47,182 bases of DNA. It comes from an uncultured Butyrivibrio sp. Lineage in GTDB: Bacteria; Bacillota; Clostridia; Lachnospirales; Lachnospiraceae. The notes under the pieces are model-generated. The model had not been told where the DNA came from. It made no database searches and saw only the letters and a program-made list of their open reading frames with translations. The number at the start of each line of letters is the position of its first letter. Position 1 is the stretch's first letter. The DNA lies in NCBI GenBank assembly GCA_946536145.1, contig CAMNEA010000016.1:1-47182 (forward strand), given 5' to 3'. This document shows positions 7,542-16,551 of this stretch, in pieces. Position numbers and translations under genes: made by a program.

Positions 7542-7946
7542 TTGAGCAGGAACAGTTTTGGCGGTTCCCACGTTGGAAGCGCATCAATTCTCCTCATATT
7601 TACAGTCCTGAGTCTTGTTTCCTTTGCCACCCTTACCATGACCAGTTCCAAAGCAGACTATAATCTCACATCCAAACTGATCGAGAGGCAGAAAGAATAC
7701 AAGGAGGCCTGTCACCGGGGGAATGCATTTGTAGCAGCCGTAAATTCAGGCTATGAAACAGGAATAAGTGATGGTATAATTAAAGAAAGTATACCAATAA
7801 ATGATAATCAAACACTCGATATTGCGATTAAAATAAATAGTGCAGAAAATTCAGAATTTTCAGAAAACAGTTCAAAAATAATTCAATGGCAAATTGTCAA
7901 CATCAGTGACTTTGAGTATAACAACACTCTTCCGGTCATGAAATAA
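7542..7946 (+). CDS. Small pilin-operon membrane protein with TTG start
   Basis: A 134-residue protein with one N-terminal membrane helix (about residues 13-33) after a short Ser/Gly-rich head, then a coiled, charged stretch (KLIERQKEYKEA) and a Ser/Asn-rich C-terminus. The overall shape resembles minor pilin assembly proteins such as PilX, but no family is recognised. The start is TTG at 7542-7544, supported by a very strong GGGGGTGA ribosome binding site at 7528-7535. The A+T content rises sharply over the last 60 codons compared with the genes before it, which may mark weak selection. Last gene of the operon; no terminator hairpin is visible after it. Confidence 0.6.
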   Translation: MSRNSFGGSHVGSASILLIFTVLSLVSFATLTMTSSKADYNLTSKLIERQKEYKEACHRGNAFVAAVNSGYETGISDGIIKESIPINDNQTLDIAIKINSAENSEFSENSSKIIQWQIVNISDFEYNNTLPVMK

Positions 7947-8119
7947 TGAATTAAATTTTAAGACAATTTACACAATACTTTATCAAATTTTAATTTTTTG
8001 CATCACGATTTAGCGCACACAAACCAAATGATGTGGTACAATAGATTATGTACCAAATACAAATTCAAAAAAAGAACTTGTTTTTTAGTTTCTCAAAATA
8101 ATACTTTTGGAGGTTCAAT

Positions 8120-8482
8120 ATGGGAAAAAGAATACTCATTACTGATGACGCCGCTTTTATGCGCATGATGCTCAAAGATATCCTTTCAAAGAACGGATAT
8201 GAGATTGCCGGCGAAGCAGAGAACGGTAAAGTCGCTATCGAGAAGTATAATGAGTTGAAGCCCGACCTTGTTACTCTTGATATCACTATGCCTGAGCTTG
8301 ATGGTATCGGAGCCTTGAAGGGAATCAAGGCAGCGGATCCGAATGCAGTTTGTATCATGTGCTCTGCCATGGGTCAGCAGGCAATGGTTATTGAATCCAT
8401 TCAGGCCGGCGCCAAGGACTTTATCGTTAAGCCTTTCCAGGCTGACCGTGTTCTTGAGGCGGTTAAGAAAGCCATTGGCTAA
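8120..8482 (+). CDS. cheY: Chemotaxis response regulator CheY
   Basis: A 120-residue stand-alone receiver domain. The acidic pocket is Asp9-Asp10, the phosphoacceptor Asp54 lies in LVTLDITMPELDG, and the switch residues are Ser82 (MCSAMGQ) and Lys104 (IVKPF). MCSAMGQQAMV and AGAKDFIVKPFQ are characteristic of CheY, which carries the signal from CheA to the flagellar motor switch. AGGAGGT-like GGAGG sits about 8 bases before the ATG. The gene is alone between the pilin-like operon and a leftward operon and ends in its own terminator. The CheC-like phosphatase gene at 16552-17157 and the chemoreceptor at 43865-45574 could act on the same pathway. A TACAAT at 8037-8042 might be its -10 box, without a clear -35. 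Confidence 0.93.
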   Translation: MGKRILITDDAAFMRMMLKDILSKNGYEIAGEAENGKVAIEKYNELKPDLVTLDITMPELDGIGALKGIKAADPNAVCIMCSAMGQQAMVIESIQAGAKDFIVKPFQADRVLEAVKKAIG

Positions 8483-8508
8483 ATAATCATTAATAGCTTA
8501 GATATCTA

Positions 8509-8540
8509 CAGGGAGTGGACTTATGTCCTCTCCCTGTTTT
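8509..8540 (+). terminator. Intrinsic terminator of cheY
   Basis: CAGGGAGTGGAC (8509-8520) pairs with GTCCTCTCCCTG (8525-8536) over a TTAT loop, with one T-T mismatch, and is followed by TTTT. It lies 27 bases past the cheY stop. Confidence 0.8.
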
Positions 8541-8561
8541 CATGGATAAGTCATGGGTTGG

Positions 8562-10187
8562 TCATGGGGGCGCATCTTTTGACCCAAATGACTTATTTCT
8601 GTCTCTGATCATCTTAAGAGTCTCAAAGATTGCATCTATCATAAGCAGGAACCCGCAGGAGAGCATATACCAGCTGTTTGCAACTTCAGGCACATTCAGT
8701 ATATAAACTCCCAGCAAAAGACATACTATCCCTTCGAAAGTATATCTGAAACGCTCAAAAAACTTATTGTTGTATATTCTGAAATTGATGACGTTCTGGT
8801 AGGCAAGAGCAAGAAGAACGCACCCTACTATCATGCTTGATACCACAAAAAGCGCATCCCTTTTCACAATGACAGCAGAAGTGATAACGATAAGCACTAT
8901 GCAGAGCAGGACCCTTGTCCTCTCTTTTGTAAAGTTCCACTCAGACTCCCGCAGATGTCTGAAGGTAAGTATTACCTCATAAATACATGCGATCACAAGC
9001 ACAAGGAATACTACAGACTCCATAGCAAAGTCAGGAAAAGTGAAACAGAGCACGCTAAGTAAGATCGAGAGTACGATCCTTACAAACTGTTTTCTGTTTA
9101 TAAGCCCCCAGAGTCTTACAAACAGCCCCTTGCTGTCATCATCTCTTCTCTTTATATTTCTTGACTTTTCCTTGAGGTTGAGGGCATCATTGCCTGCCAT
9201 TTTGATGAGCAGTTCCTCAAAGACCGCAGGACCCTGCTGTGCAAACTCCTTTATCGTCCTTGCGCCGGTCGCTGACATGGAGCCAAACAGTGTTCCGATA
9301 AAGTTCTCTCTTGCGTCAAGATCCATCCCTTCAACAAATCTGTGAATAAGATCCGTGATCAGATGGCTCTCCGGTGAGTGGTCTTCAACGGTGCTAAGTC
9401 CGTCCCCATCCATGAGCCAGCTCTGAATGTTGTGCTGCATGAGAGCCATCCCCGAGCTCCTGACAATTATGCTCTCCCCCACCTTCGGCTCAAAGATCCT
9501 TCCTATGATCGAATACTCAGGAGTAATCCTCACCAGCTTGCCTGATATCCTCTCAACAAGAGAGCTGTTAAGAACATCCTCGCAAAAGCCCGGCCCGTCG
9601 TTGAGATACACTCTGCATAACTTATCCTGAAGCTCTCTGTCAAGATGTGCCGCACTGTAAAGAGAAAGATGCGCCCCCTTGGAATGCCCGAGGATTATCA
9701 CCCTTCCATCCGCACTTTTTGTATGCTTCATGGCATATTCAAGTGCTAAGTCCTGTGAAGGCACATTTGTGTAGCTTATCATGAAGTCCTCTTTCCACCC
9801 GGTGATCGTGGCATCAGTTCCCCTGAAGCCGATAACTGTAGTCCCATCATCAAGTGTATAGGTCAGCGCAGCAAACTGTCTGTCAGAGCTGTCATAGATA
9901 TCTTCAAAATCCGAGAGAATCACGTCTCCAAAGCGCTTCGACATTCCGCAATATCTTGCAAAATCCTCATCCTCTTTTCCCGAAACCGCCCTGGTATTCT
10001 TAAGAAGTCCCTTGGCATCAAGCTGTCCGACAGCCTCCCTTAAAGACAAAGAAACCCCGTCTCCCAGAACAGGCTTATAATCAATATAAACCAGTTCAGA
10101 AAAGACAAGGTTATCTTCTGTTCGAAATTCCCGCTCTCTAAAGCTCAGATCGCCTCTCCAGAGAACATAATCAGGTAAATGGGCCAT
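8562..10187 (-). CDS. DUF2974 (Mbeg1-like) alpha/beta hydrolase with C-terminal membrane domain
   Basis: A 541-residue protein. Residues 1-300 form a lipase-like alpha/beta hydrolase of the DUF2974/Mbeg1-like family: oxyanion region VIGFRGTDAT near 118, and the nucleophile elbow GHSKG with Ser169. An Asp in LNDGPGF and a His in SPESHLI are likely triad partners. A charged linker follows and then about six membrane helices (375-530), so the hydrolase is anchored in the membrane and faces the cytoplasm if there is no signal peptide, as seems the case. The substrate is unknown; lipid or acyl ester cleavage is the family expectation. It is the last gene of a six-gene leftward operon and starts 15 bases after the ABC transporter gene, so a link to what that exporter moves is possible. 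Confidence 0.82.
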   Translation of the reverse strand: MAHLPDYVLWRGDLSFREREFRTEDNLVFSELVYIDYKPVLGDGVSLSLREAVGQLDAKGLLKNTRAVSGKEDEDFARYCGMSKRFGDVILSDFEDIYDSSDRQFAALTYTLDDGTTVIGFRGTDATITGWKEDFMISYTNVPSQDLALEYAMKHTKSADGRVIILGHSKGAHLSLYSAAHLDRELQDKLCRVYLNDGPGFCEDVLNSSLVERISGKLVRITPEYSIIGRIFEPKVGESIIVRSSGMALMQHNIQSWLMDGDGLSTVEDHSPESHLITDLIHRFVEGMDLDARENFIGTLFGSMSATGARTIKEFAQQGPAVFEELLIKMAGNDALNLKEKSRNIKRRDDDSKGLFVRLWGLINRKQFVRIVLSILLSVLCFTFPDFAMESVVFLVLVIACIYEVILTFRHLRESEWNFTKERTRVLLCIVLIVITSAVIVKRDALFVVSSMIVGCVLLALAYQNVINFRIYNNKFFERFRYTFEGIVCLLLGVYILNVPEVANSWYMLSCGFLLMIDAIFETLKMIRDRNKSFGSKDAPP

Positions 10188-10202
10188 CCTGTGCCCCTTT
10201 CT

Positions 10203-12137
10203 TTACGCCGTCTCAGCCTTCATACCGGTGTAGAGCTGATAGTACTTCTGCTTTTTGGCAATAAGTTCATCGTGAGTGCCCTGCTCTATTATCCTTCCCT
10301 GCTCGAGTACTATGATGCAGTCACTGTTCCTTACAGTGGATAATCTGTGAGCGATAACGAAGGTCGTTCTGCCCTTCATGAGCCTGTCCATTCCGTCCTG
10401 TACTATCTTCTCTGTTCTGGTATCTATGGAACTCGTCGCCTCGTCAAGGATGAGCACGGGCGGATCCGCGATAGCTGCCCTCGCAATTGCAAGGAGCTGT
10501 CTCTGCCCCTGTGAAAGATTGGCGCCGTCGCCTGTGAGCATGGTGTCATAGCCTTCAGGAAGTCTTTTTATAAAGCTGTGGGCATTGGCGAGTTTGGCTG
10601 CTGCAATGACCTCGTCATCGGATGCGTCAAGCTTGCCGTATCTGATATTATCACGAACCGTGCCGGTGAAAAGATGTGTATCCTGAAGAACTATTCCAAG
10701 AGAGCGTCTAAGATCTTTCTTCTTGATCTTATTGATGTTGATATTGTCATACCTGATCTTGCCGTCCTGTATGTCATAGAACCTGTTTATCAGATTGGTG
10801 ATGGTAGTCTTTCCGGCGCCGGTAGATCCGACAAAAGCAATCTTCTGTCCCGGCTTTGCGTGAAGCACTATATCATGTAGCACCATTTTCTCATCAGTGT
10901 ATCCAAAATCAACTCCGTTGAAGGTGACATCACCCTCCATTGGCTGATAGGTAGTTGTGCCATCTGCCTTATGATAATGCTTCCATGCCCAGTGACCTGT
11001 GTGATGGTCTGCCTCTACGATCTTGCCGTCAACCTCCTTGCTGTTCACGAGCATAACATAGCCGTCATCAGTCTCAGGTTTTTCATCGAGGAGCTTGAAT
11101 ATTCTGTCTGCTCCGGCGAGAGCCATGATGATCGAATTAAACTGCATGCTGACCTGATTTATCGGCATCGAAAAGCTCTTGTTAAAGGTAAGAAAGCTTG
11201 CGAGCATACCTACAGTAAATCCCGCAGCGATATTGTCAGAGAGAGCTATTGCAGCACCGACCATGGCACAGAGAACATAGCTGGTATTGCCAAGCTGTGA
11301 ATTGATCGGGCCGAGGGCACCCGAATAAGCATTTGCCTTAAATGCGCTCTGATACAGCGCCTCATTCAGTTCATCAAACTTCTCGATTGCCTCGTCTTCA
11401 TGATTAAAGACCTTGACAACCTTCTGCCCGGTCATCATCTCCTCGATAAATCCGTTGAGCTCACCGAGGTTCTTCTGCTGAGCCACAAAGTTTTTACCTG
11501 AGGACTTTGTGGCCTTGCCGGAACAGAACAGCATGATGGCTACCATAAAAAGTGTCACAGCTGTCAGTGGGATACTCAGGAAAATCATCGATCCCAGAAC
11601 GCTGACTATCGTTATGGCACTGGATAACATCTGAGGTATGCTCTGGCTGATCATCTGTCTGAGAGTATCTATATCATTGGTGTAGATCGACATGATGTCG
11701 CCGTGCGCATGTGTATCAAAATACTTGATTGGAAGGCTCTCCATATGCTCAAAGAGTTCCTCACGAAGTCTTCGAAGCGTTCCCTGGTTTATGAACACCA
11801 TAACCCTCTGCTGCAGAAACGCGGCAAAAACACCGAGCGCATAGAACACCGCTACCCTTCCCATCGCCCCAAGTAAAGGCGTATAGTCAGTGCTGCCGCT
11901 GTCCAGCATCGGCTGTATATACGAGTCTATCAAAGTCCTCGTAAAAAGAGTTCCCTGAACACTAGAAAATACAGTCAGCAGTATGCACACCAATACAGTG
12001 ATCATGTGTACCGGATAATATTTAAAAACATAACCCATTATTCTCTTAAAGAGTTTTCCCGGGTTTTCAATCCTGGGTCTTGGCATTCCGCGCCTGGCAC
12101 CGCCCGGTCCCCCTTTTATCGTCTTGGTCTCAGCCAT
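10203..12137 (-). CDS. ABC exporter half-transporter, catalytic-site subunit
   Basis: A 644-residue type IV (B-family) ABC exporter subunit: a basic N-terminal tail, six membrane helices (about 35-340) and a nucleotide-binding domain (about 400-640). Walker A is GSTGAGKTT, the Q-loop is VLQDTHLFTG, Walker B with catalytic Glu is LILDEATSS and the switch is IAHR, all intact. Its signature motif is LSQGQ rather than LSGGQ. An insertion rich in His and Trp lies between the membrane part and the ATPase. With the neighbouring gene, 21 bases upstream in the operon, it should form an asymmetric heterodimer of the TM287/288, LmrCD or BmrCD type, which export lipids, peptides or drugs. Substrate not predictable. 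ATG with AGGAGGTG ribosome binding site. Confidence 0.9.
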   Translation of the reverse strand: MAETKTIKGGPGGARRGMPRPRIENPGKLFKRIMGYVFKYYPVHMITVLVCILLTVFSSVQGTLFTRTLIDSYIQPMLDSGSTDYTPLLGAMGRVAVFYALGVFAAFLQQRVMVFINQGTLRRLREELFEHMESLPIKYFDTHAHGDIMSIYTNDIDTLRQMISQSIPQMLSSAITIVSVLGSMIFLSIPLTAVTLFMVAIMLFCSGKATKSSGKNFVAQQKNLGELNGFIEEMMTGQKVVKVFNHEDEAIEKFDELNEALYQSAFKANAYSGALGPINSQLGNTSYVLCAMVGAAIALSDNIAAGFTVGMLASFLTFNKSFSMPINQVSMQFNSIIMALAGADRIFKLLDEKPETDDGYVMLVNSKEVDGKIVEADHHTGHWAWKHYHKADGTTTYQPMEGDVTFNGVDFGYTDEKMVLHDIVLHAKPGQKIAFVGSTGAGKTTITNLINRFYDIQDGKIRYDNININKIKKKDLRRSLGIVLQDTHLFTGTVRDNIRYGKLDASDDEVIAAAKLANAHSFIKRLPEGYDTMLTGDGANLSQGQRQLLAIARAAIADPPVLILDEATSSIDTRTEKIVQDGMDRLMKGRTTFVIAHRLSTVRNSDCIIVLEQGRIIEQGTHDELIAKKQKYYQLYTGMKAETA

Positions 12138-12158
12138 AGTACACCTCCTGAAAATATC

Positions 12159-13904
12159 TTAAGGACGATCAAAGTCAGCATCCCCGCTGGCTCCTGTCTG
12201 TGATTCATAAACTTCCCTGTAGATCGCGTTGTCTTTTAGAAGCTCCTCATGTGTTCCAAATCCGTTGACCTGTCCATCATCCATAACAATGATCCTGTCG
12301 CAGTTCTGGACAGAGCTGATCCTCTGGGCAATGATAAGCTTGGTCGTGCCCGGGATCTCCTCGGCAAATGCCTTCCTTATCCTGGCATCTGTCGCGGTAT
12401 CAACAGCACTTGTGGAGTCGTCAAGGATGAGTATTTTAGGCTTTTTAAGAAGAGCTCTCGCGATGCAGAGTCTCTGCCTCTGTCCGCCGGATACATTGGT
12501 TCCGCCCTGTTCTATGATCGTGTCGTACTTATCTGGCATTTTCTCGATAAATTCATCGGCACATGCCATTTGGCATGCCCTTTTGCACTCCTGCTCCGTC
12601 GCGTTTTTGTTGCCCCATCTGAGGTTGTCAAGGATGGTCCCGGAGAAGAGAACGTTCTTTTGAAGAACAACAGAAACCTGATCCCTTAAGGTCTCCATAT
12701 CATAGTCTCTGACGTCCACGCCGCCAACTCTTACAGTTCCCTTTGTGACGTCGTAGAGTCTGCTTATGAGATTTACAAGCGATGACTTGGCGGAACCTGT
12801 TCCGCCGATGATCCCTATCGTCTCACCCGATCTTATCTCAAGATTTATGTCTTTAAGCACCGATTCATCCGAGTCTTTGTTGTATGCAAAATCCACATGG
12901 TCAAACATGATGCTTCCATCACAAACTTCCATAACAGGATTATCGCAGTTTGTAAGATCAGCCTTCTCCTCGAGAACCTCGGCAATACGCTTGCCGCTTG
13001 CCTGCGCCATGGTGAGCATGACAAAGATTACGGCAAGGAACATAAGACTCATGAGGATATTCATGCAATAGGTCAGAAGACTCATGAGATTGCCTGTTGT
13101 AAGCTCACTTCCAACTATCATATGGGCACCGAACCAGCTTATCAGCAGTATGCAGGCATATACCGTTCCCGTCATTATAGGCATCATGTAGACCACATTC
13201 ATCTCTGCCTTCACAAACATATTGTAGATATTCAGGGCTGCCTTTTTGAACTTGTCATTCTCATAGTCTTCCCTGACATAGGCCTTCACAACTCTTATCG
13301 CAGATACGTTTTCCTGAACACTCTCATTGAGGGCATCATATTTTTCGAAAACTTCCTTGAAATATTTCGACGCTCTCCCCATTACAAAGAAAATGATGAT
13401 ACCCAGGAAAAGAACCGCAACAAAATATATACTTGCCAGCCTTGGGCTGATGATAAAGCTCATCACCATGGCAACTATCATGGATGACGGCGCTCTCATT
13501 GCCATCCTCAGGGTCATCATGTACGCGTTCTGAATATTGGTGACATCCGTGGTCAGCCTTGTGACCAGACCGGATGTAGAGAACTTGTCGATGTTGGAAA
13601 ATGAAAAGGTCTGAATGTTATCAAACATAGCCTTTCTGAGATTCCTCGCAAGTCCTGTCGATGCCCTGGACCCAAAGTAGGCTCCCCCGATACCGGAAAC
13701 AAGCCCGAAAATAGCAATGACCAGCATCATTGCGCCGGTCCTGAAGATATATCCCATATCATTGCCATATATACCCAGATCAACAATCCTGGCCATCAGT
13801 ACCGGGATGATCATCTCGCATATTACCTCTCCAAGCATACACACCGGGGTGAGTATGCTTGGCAGTTTAAATTCCTTAACCTGTGACATTAACGTTTTTA
13901 ACAT
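12159..13904 (-). CDS. ABC exporter half-transporter, degenerate-site subunit
   Basis: A 581-residue ABC exporter subunit with six membrane helices (about 15-300) and a nucleotide-binding domain (about 340-575). Its own ATP site departs from consensus: Walker A is GGTGSAKSS, Walker B reads LILDDSTSA with Asp in place of the catalytic Glu, and the switch His is Gln (IIAQR). The signature motif VSGGQ is intact and would complete the active site of the partner encoded immediately downstream. This is the known pattern of asymmetric heterodimeric exporters, in which one site hydrolyses ATP and the other mainly binds it. The gene starts 13 bases after the diguanylate cyclase gene in the same operon. 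Confidence 0.9.
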   Translation of the reverse strand: MLKTLMSQVKEFKLPSILTPVCMLGEVICEMIIPVLMARIVDLGIYGNDMGYIFRTGAMMLVIAIFGLVSGIGGAYFGSRASTGLARNLRKAMFDNIQTFSFSNIDKFSTSGLVTRLTTDVTNIQNAYMMTLRMAMRAPSSMIVAMVMSFIISPRLASIYFVAVLFLGIIIFFVMGRASKYFKEVFEKYDALNESVQENVSAIRVVKAYVREDYENDKFKKAALNIYNMFVKAEMNVVYMMPIMTGTVYACILLISWFGAHMIVGSELTTGNLMSLLTYCMNILMSLMFLAVIFVMLTMAQASGKRIAEVLEEKADLTNCDNPVMEVCDGSIMFDHVDFAYNKDSDESVLKDINLEIRSGETIGIIGGTGSAKSSLVNLISRLYDVTKGTVRVGGVDVRDYDMETLRDQVSVVLQKNVLFSGTILDNLRWGNKNATEQECKRACQMACADEFIEKMPDKYDTIIEQGGTNVSGGQRQRLCIARALLKKPKILILDDSTSAVDTATDARIRKAFAEEIPGTTKLIIAQRISSVQNCDRIIVMDDGQVNGFGTHEELLKDNAIYREVYESQTGASGDADFDRP

Positions 13905-13917
13905 ATATTCTCTCCCG

Positions 13918-15405
13918 TCAGACCTTTGCCAGCTCTGATATTATCTTCTTATATTCATGCGACGACTCATTTTTATATAATACCGCATCTGCGCCCAATT
14001 TGTAAGCACTTTCTTTTTCCTCGGGTTTTTCCACAATAACCAGGACCGGTATATCCTTGAATCTCTCCCTTGTCTTGATGTATCTGGGAGCAAAGGTGCC
14101 GGTGTTACTGCCGGTGTCAAATTCTGTCACCACAAGACTTATCTTGTCCCTGTACTGGCTTATATACTGAATAGCCTCATCATCTGTCTCAATACACAGA
14201 ATATCGAATCTGTCCTCAATCTTTCTGATCTGTTTTCTGACATCCTCTTTTGACCGGGTTATCATTATCATAAATGCCTTCTTAAAGTCTTCCTCATCAT
14301 GAGTAGTCCAGGTGGTGCAGCAGTTCTTTCCCACCATTTTGGACTTGTACAGAGCATCATCTGCCAATGTAAAGAGCTCATCCCGGCTATGACTGCCATA
14401 ATCTATGATCGTGCCTATACTGAGCGAAAAAGGATCACTGTTTCCGATCTGATAATCAGTGAGCTGCATCTGCAGGCTTCTGCACCTCAGTTCAATAAGT
14501 CCCGGATCCTGAATATTCGGAATAAAGACAACAAACTCATCACCGCCAAATCTGCCAATGATATCAGTCGCCCTGAAGTTCTTAAGCAGAAGATCTCCGA
14601 TATGCTCAAGAACCATATCGCCACCGCTGTGTCCAAGGTTGTCATTGACCTGTTTGAAATTGTCCATATCAATGATGCTCATGGAGCAGGGTATACCCTG
14701 CTGCCTGGTAAAAAGACTGGTATCTATTTCCTGAAGAAGCGCAGACTTGTTGTAGACCCTGGTCAGTTTATCAAGGGAGCTGTACCTTCGAAGTTCTACC
14801 ATCGAAAGTCCCTGTTTGCTCCTTAGCACCAACATCATTCTGGAAACAACAAGTGAAAGTATACAGGCTGTAAACACCTTATAAAAATCCGCGACAATGT
14901 TAGCAGTATCATGAAATGCATACTTCATGCAGACGTAAACGATAAGTATGGCCAACTCCTCAAGCTGATATTTGAAGAATCTGTCTATAAACAGGATTGG
15001 GAATGCCATTATCACTGTTATAAGCCAGTGTGTGTGAAATTCTCCCCTTCCGAAGATCTCCATCAGAATGAAGGAAACAGACAGCCAGAAATAAAAAGAC
15101 AGACAGGTAACGCTTACCCAGAACTTTGAAATGTAGTTGCGCCTTCGGCAATACAGGTTCACACAGAAATAAAACGCAATAACCCCCGTCAGCAGATAGT
15201 GACCCGAAGTCACCATCAAGCTGGATGTAAGGACTAAAAGAAAGATAAGCATGCAAACCAAAACGATAGCTGCATACATGCACACCTTTCTAAGAATATA
15301 CATGTTTGCCCTGTCGATATCGTAAGCACACTTATCAAAGTATGACCGTATCTCAGCGGATTCAGATTTAGTTCTCTTATAGTACTTTTTCAGCCCATCC
15401 AGCAT
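13918..15405 (-). CDS. Membrane diguanylate cyclase with C-terminal receiver-like domain
   Basis: A 495-residue protein. Residues 40-195 contain about six membrane helices, 205-365 a GGDEF domain and 375-495 a receiver-like fold. The GGDEF loop is intact (287-291, in GRFGGDEFVVF), and the c-di-GMP inhibitory I-site RATD (278-281) sits the usual five residues before it, so an active, feedback-controlled cyclase making c-di-GMP is expected. The C-terminal part has a receiver-like pattern with LVVTEFD in the phosphoacceptor strand and VLVIVEKPEEKE where the switch region would be, but the acidic pocket is not obvious; it may be a pseudo-receiver. It begins one base after the stop of the DUF4317 gene and is coupled to it. 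It may link c-di-GMP to the exporter encoded next. Confidence 0.87.
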   Translation of the reverse strand: MLDGLKKYYKRTKSESAEIRSYFDKCAYDIDRANMYILRKVCMYAAIVLVCMLIFLLVLTSSLMVTSGHYLLTGVIAFYFCVNLYCRRRNYISKFWVSVTCLSFYFWLSVSFILMEIFGRGEFHTHWLITVIMAFPILFIDRFFKYQLEELAILIVYVCMKYAFHDTANIVADFYKVFTACILSLVVSRMMLVLRSKQGLSMVELRRYSSLDKLTRVYNKSALLQEIDTSLFTRQQGIPCSMSIIDMDNFKQVNDNLGHSGGDMVLEHIGDLLLKNFRATDIIGRFGGDEFVVFIPNIQDPGLIELRCRSLQMQLTDYQIGNSDPFSLSIGTIIDYGSHSRDELFTLADDALYKSKMVGKNCCTTWTTHDEEDFKKAFMIMITRSKEDVRKQIRKIEDRFDILCIETDDEAIQYISQYRDKISLVVTEFDTGSNTGTFAPRYIKTRERFKDIPVLVIVEKPEEKESAYKLGADAVLYKNESSHEYKKIISELAKV

Positions 15406-15406
15406 A

Positions 15407-16543
15407 TCACTTATTCATGAAAGTCCTGACGTTGATACCGTTCACCTCAATGTGATCATCCACAGCTATGACAAGGCACTGCCTTCCGTCAACAATCCTC
15501 GTCTCAACAAGGTCAGTCCTGTCGGGATTAACTTTGATCACCACATCCGGCGTCTCGATATCGAATTTTTTGGTGTGAGCAATATTGCTTGCAAGGAGCG
15601 GATAGTCCTCATCTCCTGCACAGCTCTTGTAGTTCTCTTCAAAATAGTCCAGTCTCTCGTCGGAAACGCCGCTGCTTGAGAGCAAAGCCTTGACATCATT
15701 TTTCGACAGTTCAAGAGGCTCCGGGTCATTCTCATGATTTTCTATCATCTCATTGAGATTGTCATGGATATTCTTCATGATGTCATAATCAGCTTCTTCA
15801 CCTATCGTATTCTGCACCAGAGCATCAAAGATGTCCTTTTGCTCAGGAGCTGAGAAAGGTGCCCTGCCTCCAAACATGGCCTCAATAAATTCAGGCTGCA
15901 GATCATCGGGCTTTTTGGTGAAGTAGAGCATGTTGTGAATATCCGTATTTCTGTCAATGAATGCAGGGAAAAGAAATCCCTTCACAGGACCTTCTACTAC
16001 CCAGTCCCTGAACCTGCACTCAATATCATTGTTCTTCTCATTGTAGCCAAGTCCGGCCTTGGAGAGCTTCACAGGACAGATACTGCAGAGTACGTAGTCG
16101 TAGATATTGTCCGAAGAATCCTCCATCTCAATTCCGTCACTGGTTATACCGGGGATATCATATACTGCATGCACAAGAATGATGTAGTAGTTCTCTCCAT
16201 TGATATAATTGGCGATGATACGGTCATAGAACTCATCCACCAGCTCATCATCTTCCAGTTTGGAATTTCTTAAAGTTAAAAGAAAGTCCTGAGTGCCGCC
16301 AGGCTGTTCCTGGTCAGTCGGAAACTCAAGACTTATAAGGTTCTTGCCAAAGGTCCCGGCCAGCGTATGCTGGAATATATCCAGATACTTGTGCATCTCT
16401 TCATCAGGTAAAGAGCCAAAGGCCTTCCTGAAGGTAAGCCTCTTGTTCTTTTCGTGATCCACATAGCATCCGCAGATGTGGTCAATAGTACACCGATCCG
16501 GAGTAAACTGCTTTTTGATCTCTAATGTTTCTGCCTTATTCAT
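15407..16543 (-). CDS. DUF4317 family protein
   Basis: A 378-residue soluble protein matching the DUF4317 family of Clostridia, from the N-terminal pattern EIKKQFTPDRCTIDHICGCY, the internal FLLTLRNSKLEDDELVDEFYD, and the late segment with KNDVKALLSSSGVS. No catalytic motif, membrane helix or signal peptide is visible; a conserved Cys-Gly-Cys near residue 25 could bind metal. Function is unknown. It lies 8 bases after the CheC-like gene and one base before the diguanylate cyclase gene, so it belongs to the same signalling operon. The family name rests on recognition, not on a search. Confidence 0.8.
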   Translation of the reverse strand: MNKAETLEIKKQFTPDRCTIDHICGCYVDHEKNKRLTFRKAFGSLPDEEMHKYLDIFQHTLAGTFGKNLISLEFPTDQEQPGGTQDFLLTLRNSKLEDDELVDEFYDRIIANYINGENYYIILVHAVYDIPGITSDGIEMEDSSDNIYDYVLCSICPVKLSKAGLGYNEKNNDIECRFRDWVVEGPVKGFLFPAFIDRNTDIHNMLYFTKKPDDLQPEFIEAMFGGRAPFSAPEQKDIFDALVQNTIGEEADYDIMKNIHDNLNEMIENHENDPEPLELSKNDVKALLSSSGVSDERLDYFEENYKSCAGDEDYPLLASNIAHTKKFDIETPDVVIKVNPDRTDLVETRIVDGRQCLVIAVDDHIEVNGINVRTFMNK

Positions 16544-16551
16544 TTGACGAA

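Noticed and set aside
12897..13487. 196-residue rightward frame opposite the ABC transporter gene
   Set aside because: His- and Tyr-rich antisense shadow of a clear ABC exporter gene.
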